Below, in pieces: positions 7,754 through 16,479 of a stretch of DNA of 64,000 nt. Numbering within the stretch: position 1 is the stretch's first letter; each line of letters opens with the position of its first letter. The notes beneath the pieces were generated by a model. The model was given only the letters and a program-made list of their open reading frames with translations. It made no database searches and had not been told where the DNA came from. Origin of the DNA: Streptomyces sp. NBC_01571 (GTDB lineage Bacteria > Actinomycetota > Actinomycetes > Streptomycetales > Streptomycetaceae); contig NZ_JAPEPZ010000001.1 in the NCBI RefSeq assembly GCF_026339875.1, forward strand, positions 2,604,001 to 2,668,000, written 5' to 3'. A program made the position numbers and the translations under genes.

Positions 7754-8956
7754 ATGACTGCCCGCGCCGCAGACCGGGCCCGCTTCGACCGGGCCACCGC
7801 TCACCTCGACGCCCCTCTCGCGATCGTGGACCTGGAGGCCTTCGACGCGAACGCGGACGACCTCGTCCGCAGGGCCGGCGGAAAGCCGGTCCGGGTCGCC
7901 AGCAAGTCCGTACGCTGCCGGGCCCTGCTCGAACGCGTCCTGGCCCGGGACGGCTTCGCGGGAATCATGTCCTTCACCCTCGCCGAGTCGATCTGGCTGG
8001 CCCGCTCCGGTTTCGACGACGTCCTGCTCGCCTATCCGTCGGTGGACACCGCGGGGTACGCGGAGCTGACCGGCGACCCCAAGCTCGCCGCCGCCGTCAC
8101 CGTCATGGTCGACGACCCCGCCCAGCTCCGTCTCATCGACGAGGCCCGCCGGGGCGGCACCGAAGTCGTGCGGGTCTGCCTGGAGTTGGACACCTCGCTC
8201 AAGCTGCTCGGCGGCCGGGTCCGGGTCGGGGCGCTGCGCTCGCCGCTGCACTCGGCCGAGCAGGTCGCCGAGATGGCGCGGGCCGTCGTCGGCCGGCCCG
8301 GCTTCGAGCTGGTGGGGATCATGGCGTACGAGGGCCACATCGCGGGCGTCGGCGACGCCGTCGCGGGGCGGCCCTTCCGCTCGCGCGCCGTCAGGCTCAT
8401 GCAGGCCACCGCCCGCAAGGAGCTCGCGGGGCGGCGCGCCGAGGTCGTCCGCGCGGTACGCGCGGTGGCGCCGGGCCTGGAGTTCGTCAACGGCGGGGGC
8501 ACCGGCAGTGTGCAGCAGACGGCCGCCGAGGACGCGGTGACCGAGATCGCGGCGGGCTCCGGGCTCTACGTTCCCCGGCTGTTCGACAACTACACGTCCT
8601 TCAGCGGACGTCCCGCCGCGCTCTTCGCGCAGCCCGTCGTGCGCCGGCCCGGTGTCGGGGTCGTCACGGTGCTCGGCGGCGGCTATCCGGCCTCGGGGGC
8701 GGCCGGTCCCGACCGGCTCCCGGTGCCCTACCTTCCGGAGGGGCTGCGGTACGACCCGCAGGAGGGGCCGGGCGAGGTGCAGACCCCGCTGCTCGGCTCC
8801 CCCGCGGACGACCTGCTCATCGGTGACAGGGTGTGGTTCCGGCACGCCAAGGCCGGGGAGCTGTGCGAGCGGTTCGAGGCGCTGCACCTGGTGGAGGGCG
8901 ACGAGGTGACGGCGACCGTACCGACGTACCGCGGAGAGGGCCGGACCTTCCTCTGA
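7754..8956 (+). CDS. Alanine-racemase-fold amino acid deaminase/aldolase
   Basis: This 400-residue protein has an N-terminal PLP barrel with the Schiff-base lysine in VRVASKSVR (Lys51), a GIMAYEGHIAGVGD segment and NGGGTGSV. Its C-terminal metal-site domain (LFDNYTSF, DRVWFRHAKAGELCERF) resembles D-threonine-aldolase and related amino acid deaminase enzymes. It is likely cytosolic and acts on a D- or hydroxy-amino acid; the substrate cannot be read from sequence. The ORF is open far upstream, but the ATG at 7754 is where family similarity begins. TACCCT about 30 bp upstream is a possible -10. It is divergent from the membrane protein gene. Confidence 0.85.
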   Translation: MTARAADRARFDRATAHLDAPLAIVDLEAFDANADDLVRRAGGKPVRVASKSVRCRALLERVLARDGFAGIMSFTLAESIWLARSGFDDVLLAYPSVDTAGYAELTGDPKLAAAVTVMVDDPAQLRLIDEARRGGTEVVRVCLELDTSLKLLGGRVRVGALRSPLHSAEQVAEMARAVVGRPGFELVGIMAYEGHIAGVGDAVAGRPFRSRAVRLMQATARKELAGRRAEVVRAVRAVAPGLEFVNGGGTGSVQQTAAEDAVTEIAAGSGLYVPRLFDNYTSFSGRPAALFAQPVVRRPGVGVVTVLGGGYPASGAAGPDRLPVPYLPEGLRYDPQEGPGEVQTPLLGSPADDLLIGDRVWFRHAKAGELCERFEALHLVEGDEVTATVPTYRGEGRTFL

Positions 8957-8968
8957 GGCGCGGGACCG

Positions 8969-9886
8969 CTACCGGGAGGGGCCGATGCTGCTGCCCACTC
9001 CCCCGCCGGTGCCCGCGTCGCCCGTCGGCCGGATCCCTTCGGTGATCCGGTCCATGTCGGCGAGCGGCGGTCCGTCGGCGCCGGCGTCGAAGGCGAAGCG
9101 GACGATGACGGGCGACTCCGAGCCCACGCTGGAGGCGAACGCCAGCGACTCGACGTATCCGCCCGGTCCCACCCCGGTCCGGACCCGCCAGCGCACCAGG
9201 TAGCCGGCGCGGCCCGCGACGGCGACCGAGCCCGCTTTCAGGAGCCGGTGGGACGTGATGCCCCGGAAGGGGCGGCTGCCGAGCACGTCACGGTCGTAGG
9301 CGGTGTTCGCGGCGTCGTCGATGTCCTGCTCGGCGAGGGCCTTCGGGGAGCGTTCGGAGTTGGCCGTGACGGTGCGCGAGACGACCCTGCCGTGGCGGCA
9401 CAGGCCGGGGTCGCCGGGGCAGTCGTACGTTCCGGGGGTGGTCATCACGAGGTCGTCCTCGGCGACGTCGCCGGGTGCGACCCAGCCCTTGGGCAGCGGC
9501 AGCGTGATGCCGTTGAGCTCGTCCACGACGACGGACGCGCCGCCGGAGTGCGGTGCGGCGGAGGAGGCGCCGGTCGGGGGGAGCGCCCCCGGAGGTGCGG
9601 AGGGGGTGGCGGGCGGTGTGGTCCGTGCCGCCGCGGCGCCCCCTCCGTCGTCGCCGAGGACGAAGACGCCCGTGACGATCGAGGTGACGAGTACGGCTCC
9701 GGCGGCGACGAGCGCCACGGCCCTGGCGCGGCCGGGGCCGTGGCCGGCCGGTTCCGGTGGGGCGAGGGGCACCGGGACGGACCCGGGCTGCCGCCGGTGA
9801 TCGGTCCACGCGGTGCCGTCCCACCAGCGCTCGACGAGCGGGTACGACGGGTCGCGGTACCAGCCGGGCGGGGGCGTCATGCTCAT
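8969..9886 (-). CDS. DUF2510 domain membrane protein
   Basis: 305 residues. The N-terminus TPPPGWYRDPSYPLVERWWDG is the DUF2510 motif, whose Trp residues are typical of short actinobacterial membrane-associated modules. A Pro-rich linker, one transmembrane helix (AVALVAAGAVLVTSIVTGVF, about residues 56-75), a second disordered linker and an external domain of about 190 residues follow. The external domain has two cysteines (TYDCPGDPGLCRHG) that could form a disulfide. No catalytic motif was seen. It ends 13 bp from the stop of the convergent aldolase gene. Confidence 0.8.
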   Translation of the reverse strand: MSMTPPPGWYRDPSYPLVERWWDGTAWTDHRRQPGSVPVPLAPPEPAGHGPGRARAVALVAAGAVLVTSIVTGVFVLGDDGGGAAAARTTPPATPSAPPGALPPTGASSAAPHSGGASVVVDELNGITLPLPKGWVAPGDVAEDDLVMTTPGTYDCPGDPGLCRHGRVVSRTVTANSERSPKALAEQDIDDAANTAYDRDVLGSRPFRGITSHRLLKAGSVAVAGRAGYLVRWRVRTGVGPGGYVESLAFASSVGSESPVIVRFAFDAGADGPPLADMDRITEGIRPTGDAGTGGGVGSSIGPSR

Positions 9887-9928
9887 CCCCGCACTCTAGG
9901 ACGCGCCCCGAACGTCAGTACATGGTGT

Positions 9929-11185
9929 TCAGTGGACGGAGTCCTTCTGGTCGGGTACGACCGAACCGTCGTCCCTCAGGACGGGTTCCCCGCCGCCGTC
10001 GGTCGCGTTGTAGGCGCTCGTCGAGCACGGGTACGGCTCCGGCCTGCGCGGCAGCGGCTCGATGAACATGGGATTGATCAGCCAGCGGCCGTCGGCGTCG
10101 TCGTAGGCCCGGCACATGAGTTCGTTCTTGTTGCGGTTGAGCACGAGATGCGCGCCGGTGGCGTCCCCGACGAAGGTGACGTCGGTGTCCGCGTCGCCGG
10201 CCGCGAGCGCGACACGGTGGTGCGGGTCCTGCCGCTGCCAGGCCGCGGCGCCGTGGACACCGTAGATCTCCTGGTTGATCCAGCAGCGCTTGCCGTCGAT
10301 GTAGGGGATGGCCTCGCCCCGGGTCGCCGGTACGCCGCCGCAGCCCTGGTTCCAGGGGGTGATCCGCCCGTGCCGGTCGAGGACGGACCGGATGGCGATG
10401 GTGTGCCGTGCGTCGACGCCGACGCCGCGCGACCAGACCTCGGTGACCGGTTCGGAGCCCGCCGAGACGATGTAGACGTCGAAACCGGCCCGTTGGAGCG
10501 TACGGATCAGGTCGCGCTGCTGCGTGTACTGACGGACGTACGCCGGAAGGGTGTGCGTGCCCACGGTGCGGGTCGAACCGACGGGCGCCGCCAGGGCCTC
10601 GGTACGGGCACGGCGGGCGTAGGAGGTCAGTTCGGCGACGGTGTGTCCGGCGAGGAGCTGGGGCACCCAGGCGTACTGGGGAACGGTGCGCCGGCGGTTC
10701 CAGTCCCCGGCGAAGGCGGCGGCGCCGCTCATCGTCCGCCCGGTCTCGCGGATCTCGAGGATCTCGTCGGCGCAGCGGGGGCCGGCCGAGGTGGTGAGGG
10801 GAGCACCCACGGGGGTGGCGGTGCCGCAGGCGGTGGTCAGGGCCCGGTCGGCCGCGTCGGTGAGCCACTCGCTGGTGTCCTTCCAGCGCGCCGGCCGCAG
10901 GATCCGGTCGTGCCGCAGGATCCAGGCGAGGGTGGTGTCGGTGACGTCGTTCTTGGTGACCGTGTTGTCCCAGTCGAACGCGGCGACGGGGGTGTTCCCG
11001 CTCCCGGAGCAGGTGCCTCGCGTGTCGATCAGCCGTTGCAGGCGGGCGCGGTTGTCGCCGTACCAGCTCCCCGTGAGCCGCGGGCAGTCGGCGCGGGGCC
11101 CGGAGGGGGCGGCGGTCGCGGCCGCCGGGGTGGCGGCCGCGACCAGGGCCCATACGAGAGCGGCACGGACGGATCGGAATCGCAT
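9929..11185 (-). CDS. Secreted HAD-family phosphatase-like protein
   Basis: 418 residues from ATG at 11183-11185, with a Tat/Sec-like signal peptide (MRFRSVRAALVWALVAAATPAAATAA). HAD motifs are present: motif I DWDNT (Asp71 nucleophile, Asp73), motif II IVSAGSE, and motif IV FVGDATGAHLVL. It is probably an exported phosphomonoesterase acting outside the membrane; cysteines (ADCPR, GTCSG, CGGVP, RCWIN) may form disulfides. An in-frame GTG at 11198-11200 would add five residues but places a charged stretch before the signal peptide, so I prefer the ATG. Monocistronic, downstream of the SDR gene on the same strand. Confidence 0.82.
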   Translation of the reverse strand: MRFRSVRAALVWALVAAATPAAATAAPSGPRADCPRLTGSWYGDNRARLQRLIDTRGTCSGSGNTPVAAFDWDNTVTKNDVTDTTLAWILRHDRILRPARWKDTSEWLTDAADRALTTACGTATPVGAPLTTSAGPRCADEILEIRETGRTMSGAAAFAGDWNRRRTVPQYAWVPQLLAGHTVAELTSYARRARTEALAAPVGSTRTVGTHTLPAYVRQYTQQRDLIRTLQRAGFDVYIVSAGSEPVTEVWSRGVGVDARHTIAIRSVLDRHGRITPWNQGCGGVPATRGEAIPYIDGKRCWINQEIYGVHGAAAWQRQDPHHRVALAAGDADTDVTFVGDATGAHLVLNRNKNELMCRAYDDADGRWLINPMFIEPLPRRPEPYPCSTSAYNATDGGGEPVLRDDGSVVPDQKDSVH

Positions 11186-11209
11186 GGGTCGTGCATACAC
11201 CGGCGTGGT

Positions 11210-12046
11210 CTACAGGGGCGTGACGTACGCGCCCGAGATCCCTCCGTCCACCAGGAAGTCGGAGGCGTTCACGAAGGAGGAGTCGTCGCTGGCGAGGAAG
11301 GCGACCGCCGCGGCGATCTCCTCGGCCTCGGCGAACCGGCCGACCGGGATGTGGACGAGACGGCGCGCGGCGCGCTCGGGGTCCTTGGCGAACAGCTCCT
11401 GCAGGAGCGGGGTGTTGACCGGTCCGGGGCACAGTGCGTTGACCCGGATGCCTTCGCGGGCGAACTGCACACCCAGCTCGCGGGACATGGCCAGCACGCC
11501 GCCCTTGGAGGCCGTGTACGAGATCTGGGAGGTCGCCGCGCCCATCCGGGCCACGAAGGACGCCGTGTTGATGATGGAGCCCCTGCCCTGGCGGCGCATG
11601 TAGGGGATCGCGGCCTTGCAGCACAGGTAGACGGAGGTGAGGTTGACCTCCTGGACGCGCTTCCAGGCCTCCAGGCCGGTGTCCAGGATGGAGTCGTCGT
11701 CGGGCGGCGAGATGCCCGCGTTGTTGAAGGCGATGTCGACCGAGCCGTACGTGTCGTAGGCCGCCTTGAAGAGCGCCTCGACCTGGTCGGGGTCGGTGAC
11801 GTCGACCTTGACGAAGATCCCGCCGACCTCGTCGGCGGCGGCCTTGCCGCGGACCTCGTCGACGTCGCCGCAGACGACGTGGGCGCCCTCGGAGGCGAGC
11901 CGGCGCGCGGTGGCGAGTCCGATGCCGCTGCCGGCGCCGGTGATGACGGCGGTGCGGCCGACCAGGCGGCGGCAGATGTTCCCTGCGGTGGCTTCGGACG
12001 CTTCGGTACCTGCGGACGCCTCGGTACCTGCGGTGGCTTCGGTCAC
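11210..12046 (-). CDS. Short-chain dehydrogenase/reductase with repeat-encoded N-terminus
   Basis: 278 residues, a classical SDR: cofactor loop TGAGSGIG (36-43), NNAG (108-111), catalytic Tyr177-x3-Lys181 in SYTASK, and DGGISG near the C-terminus. The first 22 residues are TEATAG/TEASAG repeats encoded by an 18-bp tandem repeat that is not part of the SDR fold. The GTG start (12044-12046) overlaps the stop of the aldehyde dehydrogenase gene by GTGA, so glnA4, aldehyde dehydrogenase and SDR form a translationally coupled operon. It probably handles an alcohol/aldehyde or keto intermediate of the same amine-utilisation pathway; the exact substrate is unknown. Confidence 0.88.
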   Translation of the reverse strand: MTEATAGTEASAGTEASEATAGNICRRLVGRTAVITGAGSGIGLATARRLASEGAHVVCGDVDEVRGKAAADEVGGIFVKVDVTDPDQVEALFKAAYDTYGSVDIAFNNAGISPPDDDSILDTGLEAWKRVQEVNLTSVYLCCKAAIPYMRRQGRGSIINTASFVARMGAATSQISYTASKGGVLAMSRELGVQFAREGIRVNALCPGPVNTPLLQELFAKDPERAARRLVHIPVGRFAEAEEIAAAVAFLASDDSSFVNASDFLVDGGISGAYVTPL

Positions 12047-13488
12047 TGTGCGGGGCCCTCCGTGCTGATGAAGACGTTCTTGGTCTCGGTGAAGGCGGTG
12101 AGCGCGTCCGGGCCGAGCTCGCGGCCGATCCCCGACTGCTTGAAGCCGCCGAAGGGGGTCCAGTAGCGGACGCTGGAGTGGGAGTTGACGGAGAGGTTGC
12201 CGGCGCGGACGGCTCCCGAGACGCGCAGCGCCCGCCCGACGTCACGGGTCCAGACGGAGCCCGCGAGGCCGTAGTCGGTGGCGTTGGCGAGCCGGACCGC
12301 GTCCGCCTCGTCCTCGAAGGGCAGGACCACGGCGACCGGACCGAAGACCTCCTCGACGGCCACCCGGGCGTGCGGCTCGACGTCGGTGAGGACGGTGGGC
12401 GGGAACCAGAAGCCGGGACCTTCGGGGGCCTTCCCGCGGATGCCGGGGAGGTCGGCGGGGACGTACGACCGGACGCGCTCCAGCTGCGCCCGGGAGATCA
12501 GCGGGCCCATCTGCGTCGCCTCGTCGGACGGGTCGCCGACCACGACGGACTCGATCGCGGGGGCGAGGAGCCCGAGGAAGCGCTCGTACACGGAGCGCTG
12601 GACGAGGATGCGGGTGCGGGCACAGCAGTCCTGGCCGGAGTTGTCGAGGAAGGACATCGGGGCGGCGGCCGCGGCGGCCTCGATGTCGGCGTCGGCGAAG
12701 ACGATGTTGGGGCTCTTGCCGCCGAGCTCCAGGGTGACGCGTTTGAGGAGGGCCGCGCCCTTCGCCAACACCTGTTTGCCCACGATCGTGGACCCCGTGA
12801 AGACGATCTTCGCGACGCCGGGGTGCTCGACCAGCGCGTTGCCCGCGACGGGGCCCGCTCCGGGAAGCACCTGCAGCAGGTGCTCCGGGAGACCTGCCTC
12901 CAGGGCGAGTTCGGCCAGCCGCAGTGCCGTCAGGGGGGTCGTCTCGGCGGGCTTGAGAACGACCGCGTTGCCGGCCGCCAGCGCCGGGGCGGTGCCCCAG
13001 GCCGCGATCGGCATCGGGAAGTTCCAGGGCGCGATGACGCCCACGACACCGAGGGGTTCGAGGAGGGTGACGTCGAGGCCGCCCGGGACGGGGATCTGGC
13101 GGCCGGTCAGCCGCTCCACTCCCCCGGCCGCGTAGTCGAGCAGATCACGGACGTTGCCCGCCTCCCAGCGGGCGTTGCCGATGGTGTGCCCGGCCTCGCG
13201 GACCTCGAGCCGGGCGAGTTCCTCACGGTGTTCGTCGACGACGACGGCGAACCGGCGGAGGAGCCGGGCCCGGTCACCGGGGGCCAGCGCGGTCCACCGG
13301 AGCTGCGCCCGGCCCGCCCGCTGGACGGCGGCGTCCACGTCGGCCGCGGTGGCGGCCGGGACGGTGGCGACGACCTCCTCGGTGGCCGGGTCGAGCACGT
13401 GGAGCTCGTGGCCGCCGTGGAGCGGGGACTCGTGCGTCTCATGCGTCCCGTGCGACTGGTGCGACTCGTGCGACAAGAAGGACCTCAC
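12043..13488 (-). CDS. NAD(P)-dependent aldehyde dehydrogenase with His-rich N-terminus
   Basis: 481 residues, a full ALDH: PWNFP (154-158), cofactor loop FTGSTIVGK (230-238), Glu254 in ELGGKSP, and nucleophile Cys288 in NSGQDCCAR. The GTG start (13486-13488) overlaps the glnA4 stop (ATGTGA), so the genes are coupled. The first 21 residues read SHE-SHQ-SHG-THE-THE, encoded by 9-bp repeats, and are not part of the ALDH fold; there is no better start downstream. In the ethanolamine/amine pathway it would oxidise an aldehyde, perhaps gamma-glutamyl-linked, to the acid before hydrolysis. Substrate inferred from context only. Confidence 0.9.
   Translation of the reverse strand: MRSFLSHESHQSHGTHETHESPLHGGHELHVLDPATEEVVATVPAATAADVDAAVQRAGRAQLRWTALAPGDRARLLRRFAVVVDEHREELARLEVREAGHTIGNARWEAGNVRDLLDYAAGGVERLTGRQIPVPGGLDVTLLEPLGVVGVIAPWNFPMPIAAWGTAPALAAGNAVVLKPAETTPLTALRLAELALEAGLPEHLLQVLPGAGPVAGNALVEHPGVAKIVFTGSTIVGKQVLAKGAALLKRVTLELGGKSPNIVFADADIEAAAAAAPMSFLDNSGQDCCARTRILVQRSVYERFLGLLAPAIESVVVGDPSDEATQMGPLISRAQLERVRSYVPADLPGIRGKAPEGPGFWFPPTVLTDVEPHARVAVEEVFGPVAVVLPFEDEADAVRLANATDYGLAGSVWTRDVGRALRVSGAVRAGNLSVNSHSSVRYWTPFGGFKQSGIGRELGPDALTAFTETKNVFISTEGPAQ
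13435..13479. repeat. 9-bp tandem repeat coding for (S/T)-H-x units
   Basis: Five consecutive 9-bp units of the form GACTCGTGC / GTCTCATGC / GTCCCGTGC / GACTGGTGC / GACTCGTGC lie within the first codons of the aldehyde dehydrogenase gene. On the coding strand they give Ser/Thr-His-x triplets. Units resemble the GATCGGTGC-type 9-mers upstream of the betaine ATPase gene (28229-28300). Confidence 0.65.
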
Positions 13489-14855
13489 ATGCGTTCGAAG
13501 GAGCGGCGCAGCTCCCAGTCGGTCACCGCGGCGTCGAAGGCCTCCAGCTCGACGCGCGCCATGTTGCGGTAGTGCGCGACCACCTCGTCGCCGAAGGCGG
13601 CCCGGGCGATGGGGCTGTTCTCCCAGAGCTCGGCGGCCTCGCGCAGGGTGGTCGGCACGTGCTCGTACGCCGCGGTGTACGCGTTCCCGGCGCACGCCTC
13701 GGGCAGTTCGAGCTTGTGCTCGATGCCGTACAGGCCTGCCGCGACGAGTCCGGCGACGGCCAGGTGCGGGTTGACGTCGCCGCCGGGCAGCCGGTTCTCG
13801 AAGCGCATCGAGCGGCCGTGACCGACGACGCGCAGGGAGCAGGTGCGGTTGTCGTACCCCCAGGCGACGGCGGTCGGCGCGAAGGAGCCGGGCTGGAAGC
13901 GCTTGTACGAGTTGATGTTGGGCGCGTAGAGGAGCGAGAAGTCCCTGAGCGCGGCGAGCTGTCCGGCGAGGAACCGGCGCATGGTCTCGGACATGCCGCC
14001 GGGGTCCTGGGGGGAGCCGGCCATCACGTTCGTGCCGTCGGCGTCCGCGAGCGAGAGGTGGATGTGGCAGGAGTTGCCCTCGCGCTCGTCGTACTTCGCC
14101 ATGAAGGTGAGCGAGACGCCCTCCTGGGAGGCGATCTCCTTGGCGCCGGTCTTGTAGACGGCGTGCTGGTCGCAGGTGACGAGGGCCTCGTCGTACTTGA
14201 AGGCGATCTCGTGCTGGCCCGGGTTGCACTCGCCCTTGGCGGACTCGACGGTCAGGCCCGCGGCCTGCATCTCGTTGCGGATGCGGCGCAGCAGCGGCTC
14301 GATACGGCCGGTCCCGAGCACCGAGTAGTCGATGTTGTACTGGTTCGCCGGGGTGAGGCCCCGGTACCGGGCGTCCCAGGCCTGCTCGTAGGTGTCCTTG
14401 AAGACGATGAACTCGAGTTCGGTGCCGACCTGGGCGGTCAGGCCCCGTTCCGCGAGCCGGTCGAGCTGACGGCGCAGGATCTGGCGGGGGGCCGCCACCA
14501 CCGGCGAACCGTCGTTCCAGGCGAGGTCGGCGATGAGCAGGGCGGTGCCCGCGTTCCAGGGGACGCGCCGCAGGGTGCCGAGGTCGGGGTGCATGGCGAA
14601 GTCACCGTAGCCCCGCTCCCACGAGGACATGGCGTAGCCGTCGACGGTGTTCATCTCGGTGTCGACGGCGAGGAGGTAGTTGCAGCCCTCGGTGCCGTGT
14701 TCGAGGACCTCCTCCAGGAAGAAGCGCGCGGCGAACCGCTTGCCCTGGAGGCGTCCTTGCATGTCGGGGAAGGCCAGGACGACGGTGTCGATCTCGCCGC
14801 CCGCGACGAGGGCGCGCAGTTCCTCGACAGCGAGCGGGGGTGTGCGGTCTGCCAC
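13485..14855 (-). CDS. glnA4: Glutamine synthetase-like gamma-glutamyl-amide synthetase (GlnA4 type)
   Basis: 456 residues with the class I glutamine-synthetase fold: TELEFIVF, ESAKGECNPGQHEI, GNSCHIHLSL, NSYKRFQPGSFAPTAVAWGYDNR and RFENRLPGGDVNPHLA. Sequence and context identify the GS-like enzymes that ligate glutamate to amines rather than ammonia. The neighbouring aldehyde dehydrogenase, SDR, FadR regulator and gamma-glutamyl hydrolase match the S. coelicolor glnA4 locus, reported to make gamma-glutamylethanolamide for ethanolamine assimilation. No adenylylation-site loop is evident. GTG start with AAGGAGG about ten bases upstream. Cytosolic. Enzyme class is certain; ethanolamine specificity is inferred from synteny. 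Confidence 0.88.
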   Translation of the reverse strand: MADRTPPLAVEELRALVAGGEIDTVVLAFPDMQGRLQGKRFAARFFLEEVLEHGTEGCNYLLAVDTEMNTVDGYAMSSWERGYGDFAMHPDLGTLRRVPWNAGTALLIADLAWNDGSPVVAAPRQILRRQLDRLAERGLTAQVGTELEFIVFKDTYEQAWDARYRGLTPANQYNIDYSVLGTGRIEPLLRRIRNEMQAAGLTVESAKGECNPGQHEIAFKYDEALVTCDQHAVYKTGAKEIASQEGVSLTFMAKYDEREGNSCHIHLSLADADGTNVMAGSPQDPGGMSETMRRFLAGQLAALRDFSLLYAPNINSYKRFQPGSFAPTAVAWGYDNRTCSLRVVGHGRSMRFENRLPGGDVNPHLAVAGLVAAGLYGIEHKLELPEACAGNAYTAAYEHVPTTLREAAELWENSPIARAAFGDEVVAHYRNMARVELEAFDAAVTDWELRRSFERM

Positions 14856-14876
14856 CGGAAAAGCCTCCTTGGGTCA

Positions 14877-14908
14877 GCCGAGAGCCATAAGGTATTGCCG
14901 AGAACCAT
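14877..14908. promoter_or_regulatory. Direct repeat GCCGAGARCCAT in the glnA4/fadR intergenic region
   Basis: GCCGAGAGCCAT (14877-14888) and GCCGAGAACCAT (14897-14908) match in 11 of 12 positions and start exactly 20 bp apart, two helical turns, in the short divergent promoter region. That spacing is typical of a regulator binding on one DNA face. It is a candidate operator for the divergent FadR-type regulator or for a nitrogen regulator; no experimental support is visible. Confidence 0.45.
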
Positions 14909-14912
14909 TGCT

Positions 14913-14950
14913 TGGGAAGGGGGCACGACCATGGGAAGGGGGCACGACCG
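14913..14950 (+). repeat. 19-bp tandem duplication carrying the ribosome binding site
   Basis: TGGGAAGGGGGCACGACC plus A or G occurs at 14913-14931 and again at 14932-14950. Each copy has a GGGAAGGGGG purine tract, followed by an in-frame ATG at 14931 and 14952 respectively, so the regulator gene has two nearly identical translation start regions. Confidence 0.75.
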
Positions 14951-15698
14951 GATGACACAGGCGGGTCCTGACCGTGGTCAGGGAAGCGCGGGGGACGGGC
15001 TGGCGCCGGTGCTGCGCCCGGTGCGGGCGGGCAACGGCTTCGAGGAGGCGCTGGAGCAGATCCTCCAGGTGGTCCGGCTCGGCCTGGTGCCGGCCGGGGA
15101 ACGGCTGCCCGCCGAACGGGAGCTGGCGGAGCGGCTCGGGATCAGCCGGGTGACCCTGCGCGAGGTGCTGAAGGTGCTGCAGGACCAGGGTCTGGTCGAG
15201 TCGCGGCGCGGGCGCTACGGCGGCACGTTCGTACGGCCGAAGGCCACGGCCCCCGGCCAGGACGAACTGCGGCGCCGGACCGCGGGGGTCGACATCGAGG
15301 ACGTGCTGCGCTTCCGGGAGGTGCTGGAGGTGGGCGCGGCCGGACTGTGCGCCGCGCACGGACTCGACGAGGACCGGGCCGGCAGGCTGCGCGAGGCGCT
15401 CGCCCGCACCCATGACGCGCCGCTCGCCGACTACCGGCGCCTGGACACGATGCTCCATCTCACCCTCGCGGAGCTGGCCGGCTCCCCGTCGCTGACGGCC
15501 CAGTACGCGGCCGTCCGCGCCTCCGTCAACGACCTGCTCGACTGCATTCCGCTCTTGGTACGGAACCTGGAGCATTCCCAGCGCCAGCACACCGCGCTGG
15601 TCGAGGCGGTGCTCGACGGGGACGCGGACGGGGCACGGGAGATGATGCGCGAGCACTGCGCGGGAACGGCCGCGCTGCTGCGGGGCTTCCTGGCGTGA
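14931..15698 (+). CDS. FadR/GntR-family transcriptional regulator
   Basis: 255 residues from ATG 14931 (248 from ATG 14952, equally well supported by the duplicated ribosome binding site). The N-terminal winged HTH of GntR type (GERLPAERELAERLGISRVTLREVLKVLQDQGLV) lies at about residues 57-95. An all-helical FCD effector domain (DVLRFREVLEVGAAGLCA, HLTLAELAGSPSL, EHSQRQHTALVEAVLDGD) follows, with metal/acid-ligand histidines typical of the FadR subfamily. It is divergent from glnA4 and likely controls the amine-utilisation genes on both sides. The effector is unknown. Confidence 0.88.
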   Translation: MGRGHDRMTQAGPDRGQGSAGDGLAPVLRPVRAGNGFEEALEQILQVVRLGLVPAGERLPAERELAERLGISRVTLREVLKVLQDQGLVESRRGRYGGTFVRPKATAPGQDELRRRTAGVDIEDVLRFREVLEVGAAGLCAAHGLDEDRAGRLREALARTHDAPLADYRRLDTMLHLTLAELAGSPSLTAQYAAVRASVNDLLDCIPLLVRNLEHSQRQHTALVEAVLDGDADGAREMMREHCAGTAALLRGFLA

Positions 15699-15795
15699 GC
15701 GCCGGGTGGCGTGATGCCCCGCCGCCCGCCCCGCGAGGTGAGAGCATCCACCAAAGGCATGATTCCGTTCCATTGGATCCGACAGGGAGCGCAGA

Positions 15796-16479
15796 GTGGG
15801 CAGCAGACCGCTGATCGGCGTGAGCACGTATCTGGAGTCCGGGGCGCGCTGGGGCGTGTGGGAGCTGGAGGCCGTGCTGCTGCCGGCCGGCTATCCGCGG
15901 CTGGTCCAGCGGTCCGGGGGGCTCGCCGCGCTGCTGCCGCCGGACGAGCCCTCGCTGGCGGCCTCGGCGGTCGCCCGTCTCGACGCGCTCGTCGTCGCGG
16001 GCGGCCCGGACGTCGACCCGCTCCACTACGACGCCGAGCGCTCCCCGCGAACGGGTCCGCCCGCTCCCCGGCGCGACGCCTGGGAACTCGCCCTGATCCG
16101 CGCCGCGCTGGACGCCGGGACCCCGCTGCTCGGCATCTGCCGGGGCATGCAGCTCCTCAACGTCGCCCTCGGCGGCACCCTCGTCCAGCACATCGAGGGC
16201 CATGTGAAGGACGTCGGGGTCTTCGGCCGGCACGACGTGACACCCGTACCGGGCTCTCTGTACGCGGAGATCGCGCCGGAGGCCTGCGCCGTGCCGACCT
16301 ACCACCACCAGGCGGTGGAACGTCTCGGACAAGGCCTGACGGCGTCGGCGCACGCCGCGGACGGCACCGTCGAGGCGGTCGAACTACCGCGCCCCGACTG
16401 GGTGCTGGGCGTGCAGTGGCACCCGGAGATGGGGGAGGACCTCCGGGTCGTACGGGCGCTGGTGCGGGCCGCGTCCTGA
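15796..16479 (+). CDS. Gamma-glutamyl-amide hydrolase (PuuD-like, peptidase C26)
   Basis: 227 residues with a class I glutamine-amidotransferase fold: nucleophile Cys115 in LLGICRGMQL, catalytic His209 and Glu211 in VQWHPEM, and the VVAGGPDVDP loop. This is the PuuD/gamma-glutamyl-GABA hydrolase family, which frees glutamate from gamma-glutamylated intermediates. It lies about 100 bp downstream of the FadR gene and is the expected last step of the glnA4-aldehyde dehydrogenase pathway. Start GTG 15796 with GGGAGCG upstream. Its final codons (VRALVRAAS-stop) are the seed of the tandem repeat array that follows. Confidence 0.9.
   Translation: MGSRPLIGVSTYLESGARWGVWELEAVLLPAGYPRLVQRSGGLAALLPPDEPSLAASAVARLDALVVAGGPDVDPLHYDAERSPRTGPPAPRRDAWELALIRAALDAGTPLLGICRGMQLLNVALGGTLVQHIEGHVKDVGVFGRHDVTPVPGSLYAEIAPEACAVPTYHHQAVERLGQGLTASAHAADGTVEAVELPRPDWVLGVQWHPEMGEDLRVVRALVRAAS

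Noticed and set aside
9248..12166. 972-codon plus-strand frame
   Set aside because: It spans three real minus-strand genes; its sequence is Gly/Val/Arg-rich shadow.
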